A stretch of 64,000 bases of DNA from Pocillopora verrucosa (lineage: Eukaryota; Cnidaria; Anthozoa; Scleractinia; Pocilloporidae): contig NC_089314.1 of NCBI RefSeq assembly GCF_036669915.1, positions 31,866,134 to 31,930,133 on the forward strand, in the 5' to 3' direction. Below, one piece after another: positions 15,045 to 27,975 of this stretch. Positions within the stretch are counted from its first letter, which is position 1; every line of letters starts with the position of its first letter. The notes beneath the pieces were generated by a model. It was given only the letters and a program-made list of their open reading frames with translations. It was not told the DNA's origin and ran no database searches. Both the position numbers and the translations under genes were made by a program.

Positions 15045-18000
15045 TTAATTTGCTACTTGGGATGAAACTGAAGGGGAGAAATGGGGCGGGAGACTGGCTC
15101 CCTCTGCCATCAAAGCCTCGATTTCTTGCACAGTACGTGGAACACACGTCATCAGCTCCATTCCATCTGACGTCACCACAATACCATCTTCAATTCGAAC
15201 CTGGACAAAATCAAAACGGTATGTTAGGTTTTTAAATCTCAAGATTTTACCTGGTACTTCTTTGTGGAAATCTTACCATCTTTAGCATTTGGGGTAGAAT
15301 CATTGGTGACAAACATTTTTGGGACGAAAACAACACTAATTTGAAGTCAGGTAAAAATTCTCACCCCTCCAGAATTCCTGAATCGCTGTAGCATTTCTTG
15401 ATTGAAGAATCGCGCCGTCTCAGGGTTTTCCAAAGCAGGATTCAAAGTCTGAAAATAGAACAAATCTCCATTTCACTGGTAACTATCTTATTCCCTTCAA
15501 AAAATATTTGCAAGTAAAAAGGCCTCCGAGGTAATTACCAAGCAGTCGTTACTTACAGCATCAATAAAATAAAGTCCTGGCTCAATGGTCAGTACCATTC
15601 CCTCCTCTAATACACGAGTGGTTCGGAGCGAGCGGAGGCCTGGTTCTTTTAACCGTTCAGTACCCTGCAAATTTCAAATGGTAATGAACGGACTAGTCTC
15701 AAATTGTGTAAGATTTAAAGAAATTGGAGTTGACAAGACTCTGGCAGAGTACAAGGTCAGAACTTTCTTTGTTATAGTGCTAGGCGAAGAAATGAAATGA
15801 GTTTAACCGAAAGAAAAAAAACTACTAGAGCTTCAGGAAAAAGAAAAAACAGAGACGAGATAGAGATAGGGGAGAGGTGACAACAAAGGAGACACATACA
15901 TCAAATTCACAGAGACAACACCCTTCCTGGTTAAGTAGAATATTGAAAAAAAATCCTAGTGATATGCAGGAACCTATCATATGGCGAAGCATCGGTCACA
16001 TTGGGAAATTTTTCTTCCTTTGAACCAGTTTGCTGTAACTGAATTCACTATGTTAATGGTAAGATTTTTACCTCTGGGTATCCTCCAACATCGTGCACAT
16101 CCAGTCCCATTAAATGTCCCAGACCATGAGGCATAAAAACAGCCCCAAGATGAACCTTCATCATTTCATCCAGGTCTCCCTTCAGGAGCCCCATGTCTCT
16201 AAGACACTGTAGCTGGACACGCTCTGCCAAACGGTGCATATCAGGCCACTTTACACCTGTTGAGGGTAACGACCTATTTTTGAAAAATGCAATGCTATAA
16301 TGGCATAACACTCTTAACAGGCCACATACTTACAACGACCAATTTTCTCCGGAAGAACAGGCTAAAATGTGCCTGTCACAATGTCAGCAATAGCAAAAGA
16401 AAATTCTGAACAAAAAAATAAATCACTGTTTTCACTCGCTTTGCGTTGTTACCAGTCCTCCTTGTTTGGTTTATTCAGTTTTGTTGATACATTTAATTAA
16501 TTAAAACAAAACAAAACAAAAAAAAACAGGTGTCGCTAAATGTTTTTTTTCCACTATATATCGCGATTATTTCTCTGAATATATGACAAAGCGTCAGAAC
16601 CTGGAGCTTAGATAACTACAAAAAGGCACTTATAACAGCACTTACCAGGTTTAACGGCTGCCATGACTGCACGACTGGCTTTGTAGACGGCTTCATAAAT
16701 ATTACGCTGATCATCTGTGAACTTGCCATTGGCTGGAAAAGAACAAGTGATGTCTGACGTATAGCAATAGTATTCTCCTCCCATGTCAAACAAGCTGTAA
16801 AGTGGAGCAAAGGAAAATAAACAACAACGGCTACAAAATAATATTAGTAAAACAGCCATTACAGAGATCAATTTGAATAAATTGATTAACAACATGGCCA
16901 AAAGTCTATTTACGAGCATCACACTGAACTATCTTATACAAAACCAGAGTTGGTGCTGTCAGTTGATGGGCTATTACTTGGTGTAGAAGACACAGTATAC
17001 GTCACAATAGAATTTCATTACAACCGGGAATGAGAAAACAATGAAAACAACAGTGTGACGTATTCTGTGTCTTCTACACCATGTAAAAGCAAGTTGATGG
17101 TGAAGGCTTTAAAGGACTTTTCAACCGAGACAGCACCTGAGCAATTATCCTTGAAAGACACTTGCCTCAATAGCATTATCACACCCAAACAGAACTCTTT
17201 AATTGCTTTCTTTATTCTCAAACCGTTTTAGCTTGACTTCTCAATAAATGAATTATTCATTTGTTAGAATTATGTTCAACTCACCACAGATCTCCATCAT
17301 GGATCTTCTTGTCATTTGGTGCTCCTGCATGGCCATAATGGAGAGTAGCACAGTTATGACCACTGAAAGAGAATTATTAACACGATAAACCACTGAAGTT
17401 TTATTCTGCAAGGGGAAGGCTGAGATATTCCAATATCTCCTCTGTTTATATTCATAGGAAATAATATTGTCAGTATTCAAAATTGCCCTGAATTTGAGAC
17501 TCTTCAGTAGTGCAGTACTGAACTCTGCAGTAGAAATGTTAATTCTATGGACCTTGTCACCATTTGTTGATTAAAAACATATTTTTTCTTGGTTGAATGA
17601 CTTAAATGTTACCTTGCTCCAATACATGTGTAGGACATATGACGACATCCACCCTGAGAATAGCAGAAGTGCCGGAACAAGCTGCAATGTACAATTGACT
17701 TCAATCATCAGCTGACTCCATGATTTTTGATAAAATTTGAGTCAATGCTTCAACATTGTGGGTTAATTTACATTTATGGTATTAACCCTATTGGCTAAGA
17801 ATCACATTCTTGCACAAAATTCCATGCCACTTTTCTATATATGAATGAGAAAGTAACTGAAAATTCAATTTACCTTTCTATTTCAAATTCTGCCATCCCA
17901 GGTCTGATACGTTTCATCACCTAAGATAAACAACAATCATCATGGTCACACTTTCAATAAGATCTAGTCACAGTTATTAGAAAGCATGTTTTGGCTCAGA

Positions 18001-21000
18001 CGTTAAGTCTACAGAATGTTAAACTTTGCAAAGCCAGCTGATGATATAAAATGTTAGTTTACCTCTTTATGTGCCTCACTGCTGACCCTGTTAACATAGC
18101 GCATCACTTCTAATTCCTGAGGTGTCTTGAAAACTCGACTAGACCCAAAAACAAACAGGTAAACAGAAAGAAAAAACAAGGAAACTTTGATGTATTCTGT
18201 AAAGCTTGCTTGTTTACAAAAATTGTATTTTGCATAATTAAGATAGAAAGCCTAACACAAGCAAAATATGTACTTAATTCTTAACAACACTTACCATTCA
18301 GCAATCTCTGGATGCAAAAGCTTGCTATCCACATTAAACCTGGAGAGGAATTGATACAAAAAACACTCAGGGCACACCTTACTGGGGGTATCTAACAACA
18401 TATATAGAACTTTGAGATCCATAGGTGCAAGTTGACTGGTTTTGGCATAAAGCTTAGAGCTAAGGCATGTACAAGGATGTACTGTTAATAACACAGGGAA
18501 CTATATCTGGCTACTGAATCAAGGGGGTAAGTTTCTAAAGAAACTGTGGACCTGCTTTGGTGAGGGAATATATAACAAGATTATTTAGTTTACAAACTGA
18601 GTTGAAATGTAAATTAGCCACCTTCAGATTAGTCAGCTTCAAAACTCTTTATGGTGGCTAATTTACATTATCAACTCAGTTGATAAACCAAATTACCTTG
18701 ATATATCTAGCTAGACCTGACCACAAAATAACATAATAACAGCATCAAACCCACTTGCTAATGCCATCAAATGCTGCTTCTCTGCAATGATGACCTGAAT
18801 CAGAGTTGAGTCCTCGCTGCAAAGAACAAACAAATCAATTTATTACCTGAGGTCAGATGTATCCGAAAAGTAAAGAGTAAAATACTTGGGTACTACTACA
18901 AATTGATGCAATGAAGATTGCTCTTTGTTTGCAGAACGTCCTTTAAAAATCAGTTTTTACATGCATAAGCACTAACAAAATTGGAATTATACCAATGTAA
19001 GCCAAGTTATTTTAAGTTTTAGTATTGTAAATTCATTGAAATCTTTCTATAGAATTAAGCTGCAGGGCTAGGGGCATAACTCCTGTTGAATGGCAACTAC
19101 TTACAAGAGTCAAGAGAACAGATGGAGACTTCTTCTGTAGTACTTCAGCTATCTAAGTAAGAATCAGTAAATCATAAGTCAGACTGTATTGTTGTGAATT
19201 TATTCTACTCCATATTTATCTTATACAAGTATAGAAGAAGAACAGCATCAGAAGTCATGATTATAATAACAACAACAACAACAACAAAAACATCATAAAA
19301 CAATAATGATAATGCTAATAATAATCATAATTATCATCATCATCTCAAGCTAATATTTAAAATGCATAACTTACCTCATCTGTAAAAAAGACCTCACCCA
19401 CTTCGTACTTTTTCTGAAAATGCTCCTGGCTGTGGATCCTGAAAAACAAAAAGCACAAAACATTTCTTTCATGGACTACTGCCAATTTCAAAGGACAGTC
19501 AATAGGCCATTATAAGCCACTTTTAATATTTATTTAATAATGATCATCAGTCACAGAAAACTATCTATGCACAATACAACCATTCAGTTAGAGTCAATCA
19601 GGACAACTGGGCACTTCTGCACAGAGCTGTACAGAAGTAAATGGGTAAAGCAGCCAACACTACAAACAGTCATTCTAAGATGCTCACTTTCCCATCCATA
19701 TAGCATATTCTGGAGGCAGACGTGGAACAAACAAGATTGCACATGCTGTATCCACCTCTACAGCACCAAAACAATCAGCTTCTAGAACACCAAAGGTCCA
19801 ATGAAAATATGATTCCTGAAAATAGGAATTAACATGATCTGTAATATTGAGAGTCAAATATCAAATAATAAATTCCACAAATTTTTAGAAAAACAAAATA
19901 GCCCTCACTGAGAAATGTGATTGCCCAAGCAATTCTTCATGCACATATACTCATAAAAAGCTCTGTTAACCATGACAGTGATTGATGTGTAGAGTTGTTT
20001 GTTATTCAATAACAGACAACTCCTCACATTTTTTTTGTCTAAAAAATGAGTGCATTTTGTTAAGTTTGAAAGTAATTTGTGTTGTTAGGACCAGTTAATA
20101 GTTTGGTTCCGAAAGAAGTGATCCTCAGCAATGTGATTGTTGATATCCTCTTTTTTGTGTTCCTAGATGTGTGTTCAGTCAGCCTTGTTATGAAGTTCTT
20201 GCCAGTTTCTGAAATGCAAGTGGCCATGTTGGACAGCCCTGTTGAAAATTTTTATAAATAAGTAGAAAACAACTGAGCGAATAATCAAATTCAGAGTAAT
20301 TCTCCCCTGAAGTAGGCTTGGTTTTAAGTAAGGTCCTTGCAAGTGTAGTTTACCTGCCGAAAAACGACATCGGTATCAGTGCAGTATCGTTGACTTTGTT
20401 CTCCTCCCTGTAGCAAAACCATTGCTCCTGATGGTACACCTTCAATTTTTTTTAGACGCTCACATAACCGCTTCCTATTGGTTGCATGTAGACTAACTGG
20501 AATAGAGAGAGTGTGTGCTGCAAGCTGAAAGCAGGACCTAAGAAACAAAGGAATGCTTATGATTATGTTTTAAATTTCATATTAGCCGATGAAAAGTAAG
20601 TTGCCTGGAAATCAAAATATAAAATTGAGACATTCTTGTTTTAATTAAATTAATCTTCTCACCCCTCTAAAAGCAGATGACTGAAAATTTGGCAATCCTT
20701 TTTTAGCCAAACTACTCATTCCTGGTACAATTATCATATTGTTATCATTACTGGATGATCTCTAACATAAGGAAGAAATCAATAAAAGATCATTTTAGTT
20801 TTTCAGAAAAATTGAAATTAAAATATAATGTTAAAAGGAAAATTGATATTAAAACAACTGTACTATTCTATTTTATAGTGTGGTGGTTCAATTGCAATAT
20901 TTAGACTTTGCAAGTGAAAAATTACAAGCATGTATAAAGGAAGTTCTCTGCAAATTACCGAAAGGAAGAGAAAAGAAAAGAATTGAGGGCCAAACTCTCC

Positions 21001-23772
21001 CTGTTCTAGCATCTCAGAGAAGAATTTCGCCACTCTGACAAAGACCTAAAGGAAGAATGCTCCTTTCTGTGCTTTGTAACCATTCTGTGAATGCTGAACA
21101 TCCATCATAACAGTTTTTCAACAAAATAATGAAAAGCTGCCTTAACAAACTTTCACACCTAATTTCAAAGAACTTTGAAGTCAAGGAGCACATCAATGAC
21201 TAGTCTTCATGCTGCCTTTCTTTCTTTAAGAAACTCATGATCTGTTGGAGAATAAAGTTTTCTTTACCTCAAAAGGTCTCACTTATAGAAATCCATACAA
21301 GCTTTGAGAAGGTGTACTGGAAAATGGAGCCATTATTGAAAGATTCAGATTCTTTTCCTTAAGTTCTTCTATAAGGTTTATTTGTTGATAACAGAAATTT
21401 ATATAATTACCTTTGAGACTTCTAGAACATAGATTTATATAAATACATTGTAGACTACTACTACTACTACTAATTCTATAACTCCAGCACATATTATAAC
21501 TTCGATCAAGAGTATATAAGTATTACAAGAAACAAACGCTTGTATATTACCATATGAATAGACGCGTAAACTCATTGTGTTAAAACTTGTTAATTTTACC
21601 CTATTGTTCTAAATAAACCAATCCAATTGCTTGAAACTAACTGGTATGATATTTCAATCCCTCGAAGTGTATAAAACACACTGGCATGCGAAGAATGTTC
21701 ATTTCAATCATACGATTACGACACTCTACGACTCATAATGAATTATCTCGGAAACCTTTATCTCGGAATACTATTAATATCAGGATGGCTACTGCGCAGA
21801 TTTTAAACTGTAGTTTGTCACGAACTGGTACAGCCTCGGCAGCAAGCGGTTCAGTGCGAAGGATGTTTTCGCTGGAACCATCGAATGTGTAACACCGGTA
21901 AGTTATATTTACTTATAAATACTCTGATACTCTAAAAAGTAGAGACCTGGGCCAGGATTATAAGTTGATGGAGGATTACTTACTTAAAATTTACTTAAAA
22001 CATTATTGTCTAAAATGCGGTGTTACTGTATATTACACCTTAATTTTACTTAAGGTACAAAAGCTTGGCCTCCAAAGGGCGTACATGGACGACGATTCCG
22101 TTTACAAGTACATCAGGAAGCTAATGGCCCTCCCGTTCCTCCCGTATCCGGAAATCCAACCGATGTTCGACCTACTCGAGGAGCAGGCACAAACCGACCA
22201 GCTGGGGAGACTTGTCCAGTACATCTGACGACAGTGGATTGAGAGTGAAGTATTCACCCCAAGAAACTGGTGCGTGTACAAGGAGCCCGTCCGCACAAAT
22301 AACTACCTGGAAGGCTGGCATAACGCCCTCAATCGCAGACCTGGAGGACAATGCAGTTTGCCCTTATACCTTTTAATTGAGTTACTTGATCGGGAGGCAA
22401 AACTCACAGCTATTATTATTAGGCTGGTCTCTGACAACAAACTGAAACAAATTCAATGACGTACAACAAGAAACATTCAGGCAAAACTATTCGCAAGTTA
22501 GGAGAAGTATGAGAACAACGAGAAAACCGCTGCTCAACTACTCAGGACGTGCTCGCATTTGAATGGACCAGCGCGCTCTAACTGATCATGAACGAACTAA
22601 ACTAGCGTGAAGTAAGCTGAGAATCAGAAGGTTTTGTAAATAGGTTTTGACTAAAGCATTTTTTTGAATCAGAAGGTTTTGTAAATAAGTTTTGCATTGA
22701 AAATATTTTGTGAATCAGAAGGTTTTGTAAAAAGGTTTGACTAAAACATTTTTTTGAAACAGAAGGTTTTGTAAATAAGTTTTGCATTGAAAATATTTTG
22801 TGAATCAGAAGGTATTGTAAATAGGTTTTCCACTAAAATATTTTGCACTTGTAAATATTTCTAAAAGTACGTATTGTAATTAAAATGTTGTTGATATTAT
22901 ACTTGTTATATTTTATTTCTGACTCGTTTTGAAGGCTGGAAAACAAACTCTGATTGTTTCTGAAAACAATCAATTAACTCGTTAATTCACATCGTAACGC
23001 ATTTTTCAAGTAAAATTTTGAGTTATACATTTTTGGAACACATTTGGAAGCCATCGGAGTTTGTTATTCAACAGTTTTAAATTACCGCGATGTTAGTGCT
23101 CTGACCCAAGTATCAGCATTACATCCGAAGCATCAGTAAGCACCCTTTTTACTAAGCTATTACTAAGTTATTACTAGATATTTGGCGTTGGCGAAGTGAC
23201 CAGTAGGACGTTGGCCAAGCGACTCATCGCGTTGGCGAAGCGAACAAAGACGTTGGCGAACGTGACGTTGGCGAAATCACTCGTTGGCGATATCACCGCA
23301 ATTCAACCCTAGATTACCTGATATTACTATTCTTGATATGATTTTTGTATACATTTTTATTTCTAGGTATTTTCATTTTATTGTATATAGTCTAATTTAG
23401 TACTTTTAATCTAAGTTAAGACCTTTTCTGAAAACCTTAGTGATGTGATGAAAGTTTCCTAATAAAAGATTATGATAACTTTCGCCATTGTTTTCTTTAT
23501 CAAATACTTGTATACGTAATGAACAATTGGACTGTGCACAAATCGTGCCGAAAATGTCTCTTGTGTAAGCTCTGAATACGATTACAGAAAACTGAAGCAC
23601 AATCAACGTACATATACTGTTATTTGCGAAGGATCTGCGAGATCGTGAACAAGCTAGGCCACAAAAGGCTCAGGAGCAGTTATCTCATTGCCTTTATGAG
23701 ATTACGATAAATAAATAGTACAATAAGTAAAATATAAGCAAGAAGTACTTACGGAACAATAGCAGCAGTCAT
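15045..23772 (-). CDS. PEPD: prolidase (Xaa-Pro dipeptidase), canonical copy B
   Basis: Sixteen exons: 23753-23772, 20354-20537, 19688-19815, 19375-19438, 19105-19152, 18755-18816, 18295-18339, 18063-18138, 17874-17920, 17613-17681, 17285-17362, 16646-16794, 16072-16256, 15557-15664, 15365-15448 and 15045-15200. They give 500 residues. The enzyme releases proline from Xaa-Pro dipeptides, notably from collagen breakdown, as a cytosolic Mn-dependent homodimer (family knowledge). Metal ligands are Asp277, Asp288, His371, Glu413 and Glu453. The substrate-site block [11 protein letters not shown] (His256) and MPHGLGH (His367) are intact. The N-terminal domain carries RKRLCERL and [17 protein letters not shown]. 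Exon phases match copy A one for one, so the two arose by tandem duplication of an intron-containing gene. Intron 1 is 3.2 kb and hosts a MULE remnant and two minisatellites. The first coding exon has only 20 nt, deduced from phase and from the matching exon in copy A. Confidence 0.95.
16979..17081. repeat. palindromic MITE-like element, family 3
   Basis: TGGTGTAGAAGACACAG at the left is the reverse complement of CTGTGTCTTCTACACCA at the right. The arms are about 28 bp, including TACGTCACA/TGTGACGTA, around a loop of about 45 bp. It is intronic in prolidase B. No coding capacity. Confidence 0.75.
18523..18698. repeat. family-1 palindromic element (copy with flank)
   Basis: A flank (GGGGTAAGTTTCTAAAGAAA) precedes a palindrome (18581-18698) whose arms carry GTAAATTAGCCACC and GGTGGCTAATTTAC, then CAACTCAGTTGATAAAC. 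It matches the copies at 768, 30015, 37981 and 47330. It lies in an intron of prolidase B. Confidence 0.75.
19265..19346. repeat. trinucleotide-rich simple repeat
   Basis: An AAC/AAT/ATC-rich tract (CAACAACAACAACAAC, then AATGATAATGCTAATAATAATC) within an intron of prolidase B. Confidence 0.7.
22040..22580 (+). pseudogene. MULE-type transposase remnant
   Basis: Translation in successive segments gives [33 protein letters not shown], then after a stop [20 protein letters not shown] and [11 protein letters not shown]. The [14 protein letters not shown] region with the preceding helical part is typical of the C-terminal side of MULE-family transposases found in many invertebrates. There are stops after VQYI, after KQIQ and beyond, and the catalytic DDE part is not visible, so this is a decayed fragment. 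It lies in prolidase B intron 1, opposite to that gene. The GC-richer codons contrast with the AT-rich intron. Confidence 0.7.
22621..22850. repeat. minisatellite with alternating 45-bp units
   Basis: Five units begin GAATCAGAAGGTTTTGTAAA at 22621, 22666, 22712, 22756 and 22802, spaced 44-46 bp. Two tail types alternate: one carries CTAAAGCATTTTTTT, the other TTTTGCATTGAAAATATTTT. The higher-order unit is therefore a dimer of about 90 bp. It lies directly downstream of the MULE remnant and may be part of that transposon's subterminal region. Confidence 0.85.
23184..23296. repeat. GCGTTGGCGAAG short tandem repeat
   Basis: Six degenerate copies of CGTTGGCGAA followed by GTGAC, GCGAC or ATCAC, spaced roughly 17-27 bp. 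It is intronic in prolidase B. The CG-rich motif stands out from the AT-rich surroundings. Confidence 0.8.
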
Positions 23773-24030
23773 GTTCGAAGGCTCTGTTAGCTAACAGCTA
23801 GAGGAAATCTTAGCAAGAAGATGCCTTGTTTCAATCGCTCCAACGGTGGATTCGGAAGTGTCCGTGAATAATCGTAAACCATCGGGAATTATCGGTCTCG
23901 TACGGGCGAGCTTTTGAGGATTCTCCCCAGTACTCCTCGCTCTTATCACCCAGGCTCCATTTATAAGGGGGAAAAATTATCTTGTAGTTGAGTTGGAGGA
24001 ATTGGGAGTTTTTGTTTTGAATATTTTACT
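23773..24030. promoter_or_regulatory. bidirectional promoter, PEPD copy B / CFAP418
   Basis: The start codons of the two divergent genes are only 258 bp apart, so both 5' UTRs and core promoters must share this stretch. I see no clear TATA box, and the sequence is moderately CG-containing (TCTCGTACGGGCGAGC). Start sites cannot be fixed from sequence alone. Confidence 0.6.
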
Positions 24031-27000
24031 ATGGCAGACGATATCGATGATTTATTAGACGAATGTGAGACGAAGTTTTTCGACAGTGGAAAAAAACCTA
24101 AGCAGGAACCCACCACCAAATTGAACTCCAGCTTGAGCTCAGAAACGGGAAAGACATCAAGGTACAAGGACAGAAAACCGAAAAGGTAGAAACGTTTTTA
24201 CCCTCCCTCCCCAGTATAACACACTTATTTTCACTCTTTTATTTTGAATAAATTGGCGTGAATGACTCAATCTCAATGACTCTGTTTCTTAGTTCACATA
24301 TTAAAAATGCTGATCGAGATGAACTACATGATATGATCCAAGAATGTATGGATGATGGACCAGAAATACCTGAACTGAGACAACAGGTAAAACTAACCAG
24401 TAAACTATCTAATTTTCTTAGATTTCCAGAAACTAACCAAAAGACTAATCCCTTGATGAAGTTTCCCGCATAGATCGTGGTATTTTAAGCATTCATTTAC
24501 TAAGTGCGAACGAAAATTCGGTTTCCCTGCCAACGGGTGTGCATAGGTCACGTGAATGAAAACCAATCGGATTATGATTTTTATTAAGCCGGTTGGCTGT
24601 TTATCGAAGTAAGAAGAATATTGAGATTTGCTTTTCAAAGTTAATTTCGTACGATTTCTCCTTGTAAACTAATCTGATGATGATCCATATTGTCATCATT
24701 CTTACCATTATTATTGCCTGACATCCTCCAGTCCAAGCCTTCTTTAATGACTATTGTTACTAAAGAAAAGACTGGAGAAGTTGCAATGACCAATGATGAA
24801 AACTTCAACTATTATAAAGAATCAAGGAGAATTTAAATCTGGAACAGTTTGATTGAGAAAGTTAAGCACCTGATTGATTGATAAAGTTTCTTAACCATTA
24901 ACAGCAAAGCCCTTGCAATCTAAAATTACTTTTGTCACTCAGTTATAAACTGCTCCATGGGCTTCTCCAGCAGGATTTTGGTTATCATTCATTGAGCATA
25001 TGTTAAAAGAGAGAGAGATAGAGATCAGAGTAGCTAATGTTTATGTTTTATACTATACAACTAATACTCACATGTTGCAATCAGTATGACTATTATGGGC
25101 TATGAGCAGAGTATTAAACAAAGATATGAGCTATTGAATCAAGGAGTCTGTTTGAAAAATCTTCAAAAGATTGTTTCTTGTCTAACTTTTATGGGGACTG
25201 CTTTGAATTCTAAGCTTACTTACCATCAATGGTCTCCTGTCTCAACTTCATAAGTCAAGGGAAATAATGACTGCACCAAATTAATTATAAATTTATTTAT
25301 ATATCCTTATTTTTATTAATTTCTATTACAGCCAGCAAAATCTTTGTCCAACTCAAACACAACAGATTTAAGTTCAGCACGAAAGCGTTGTGTCAAAGTT
25401 TTTCTAGGCGGTTCTAAATTTGCAAAAGGGCTTTGCACTGGGTCAGAAGAGCGGTAAGTGTGTTATTGAATATAAGATATTTTTCATCACTAATTAGTAT
25501 TCTGCAACAAAAACTCCTCAGTGCCATAATTTTTACAAGAGCTTTGCAACCCTTCAAGTTGCCTTTACCCTTTAACCTTCAAGATTTAAATCTCAACTTT
25601 TTGGCAAAGTCCTTGTACATCTTACAAATTATTTCGTCATTGATATTTTGGTGTTAAATGAAACAGTGTCCCTCAGCTTTAATAACCTTTCCTCATTTCA
25701 CCTCTCTGCTAATAAAATATTGAAATTGGAAGGTGAAATTCCTTCTTGATCACTACTGGGATAGGGAGGTTTATTGAAAGTTTAAAATAGGAAGAGGAAA
25801 TTTCCTAAACCTAACTCTAACCACTGTCTGTCCCTTGCACTTCAAAAAGAATTTTTGTTCTAGAGTTTAAAATTATTACAATGAAATATAAACAGTGTTT
25901 TATCTGAAAACCATAACTCAACAGAAAAATCAAACCTAATTATTGCTTCTTGATTCTTACAGCCAATAATATTGATGCAAAGTTGATTAAAAATTTTCAG
26001 CAAGCTGAATTGCAGTGAATATTATTAATCTCTACTAATATTAATCTAGATATCGATAACTGAGAGGCCTGGACTGGGTACAGGCAAGGTGCATATTAGT
26101 GTTTTCACTTTCCTTATGATTAGGCAATTTGTTTGGCATACAAGTCATAAGACTCGGCTAGAATCAATGGCCGTTCACCACACTAACCCATTTTAATTGG
26201 GAAATTACTTATAATAAGTATATTACCACTTAGTTGTCTGTGCACAAGTTATTAGTGATCTAGCAAGCAAGCAAGCAACGATCTATTTCTAGCTTTGAGC
26301 AAGTCTTAGTGTCCCTCCCACCCACACCATCAATAGTTTTGATTGTGTATAAATCTCATTTGTGTTTGTAATTTATCCTTGATTACTGGACTGTTGGTGT
26401 AGTGTATTCATCAAATATCTCTCATGGAATAGTCTAGTGTGTTATTTACGTAGAATATACACATTTAATGAACTGTCTAGTTCCAAAACAAGCCTCTGTC
26501 TGTTGTGGTGTTTAGAACAAAGTGCAACACCTCTCAGGTTTCTAAAATGTCAGTCACAGTTACTACTAGGAGTCCTATTCTAGACAGACCTGGGTTCTTA
26601 CTTCAACAAAATGTGCATGATTTAAGGACAGGCATTTTATAGTAGGAGGCAAGAAAAGATTTATCAGTTGCATGAATTAGTGGTTTTAATCTTTGTTTTC
26701 ATATCTAGGGTGTGTGACAAGCTACGATGTACATCATGTGATTTCAATGTGGTCATCCTGAATGACTACGAGTGGCACAAAGATTGTGATTATTTATTCT
26801 TCAGAAATAATATACCAGATTTTGACAAGCTTATAAGCAAACTAACAAGGAAAAGAGGTGAGATTGTGGAGAGTTCATTTAAAAAATAGAGGTCACTTCC
26901 CAACACTGTGGCCCAGGCTCAATTTCTGAACCTGGCATCACATGTTCCATTGGTTCCCATCCTTACTCCAGGTCACCTAGCTTTCTTCCCTTTACAATGA

Positions 27001-27403
27001 ACATTACAAATTTTTAATTCAACTCAGAAACTTTGGACTGGAAGGACCATCTCATGGAATGTCTGTTACTTAATTATTACTATTATGACTATTATTAATA
27101 CTTTTTTTTTCTCCTTAAGAGAATGAAATTTTCAATCGAAGATTTTGTTGAGTGTCTGTTTTAGAGGTTTTTATTTCATAGTAGGTGAGGGGTAGAAGGG
27201 GAGAGGATAACCAAATGTAACCAAATGTAAACTGTACCAGTGTAACACAATCCCATCACCACATTTTTTGCAATTATTTGTGATATTTTTGGACAGGTTG
27301 CTGTGCTTATGCCTGCCAGTGTACATGGAAATCAGTTGTGAAACTGACAGAGCTCTGGTCTGGTGATCCACAGCTGAAATGGGTTTGTGGAAAACACAGT
27401 TGA
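24031..27403 (+). CDS. CFAP418: cilia- and flagella-associated protein 418 (C8orf37 homologue)
   Basis: Five exons, 24031-24185, 24293-24386, 25332-25453, 26709-26857 and 27297-27403, give 208 residues, about the length of the human protein. The N-terminus starts [17 protein letters not shown], as in vertebrate C8orf37. The conserved C-terminal cysteine-rich domain has [31 protein letters not shown] and ends WVCGKHS. In vertebrates it acts at the photoreceptor ciliary base, and loss causes retinal degeneration (family knowledge). In an animal without such photoreceptors a general ciliary role is likely, by inference. The middle is poorly conserved and Ser/Lys-rich. All four introns are GT-AG with consistent phases. 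It is divergent from PEPD copy B and converges on the galactosyltransferase 0.6 kb away. Confidence 0.93.
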
Positions 27404-27975
27404 CATGTCTATCAAGTCATTATGTGAACAGAGTTTCCTAGATACCTATTTAACACAGTTAATGTCAACTGTATAATACCAGCAACTGGATTGTTGTAAA
27501 TAGGCGTACAGTATGAATATGAAAAAATTGGAGTTGCTACTATTATGGAAAACTTTGCTGTGTAAGTAGGGCTCACAGATGGAAAGGTTGGAAAACCCAT
27601 TGGAATCTTGTGTGTAAAATAATTTTATGCCACCTGGCTCTTGATTTCTAAGCAAAGCACACCACTTACTTTACAAAGAGTTAAAATAAAGCGGAAGTTT
27701 AATGGTAACGGTGATCATCAAATACAATTAGAACAGGAAATATGATTACATAGTTTCTGAATGACTTTTTTGTGTGTGGGATGCCTCAAGCTTTTTCAAG
27801 CTATGGAGTTACGTGAGAAAAGCAGGATCACAGAAACTAAAAAACTGAGCAAGTTTTATTTTACCTAAATTAGAGTGCTATTACTATTACTGGGACTGTT
27901 TCCTGCTTTTGTGTAAGCAATTCAGGCAATAGTAGAAGCTGGTAGTTGCACTGTACAAGTCTTTTCCCTCAAACA
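27404..27975. other. convergent 3' intergenic region
   Basis: This separates the CFAP418 stop from the galactosyltransferase stop, so it holds the two 3' UTRs. I see no other gene or repeat. Confidence 0.6.

Noticed and set aside
22621-22850. CRISPR-like array
   Set aside because: Units are contiguous tandem repeats that diverge together, without unique spacers, in a eukaryotic intron.
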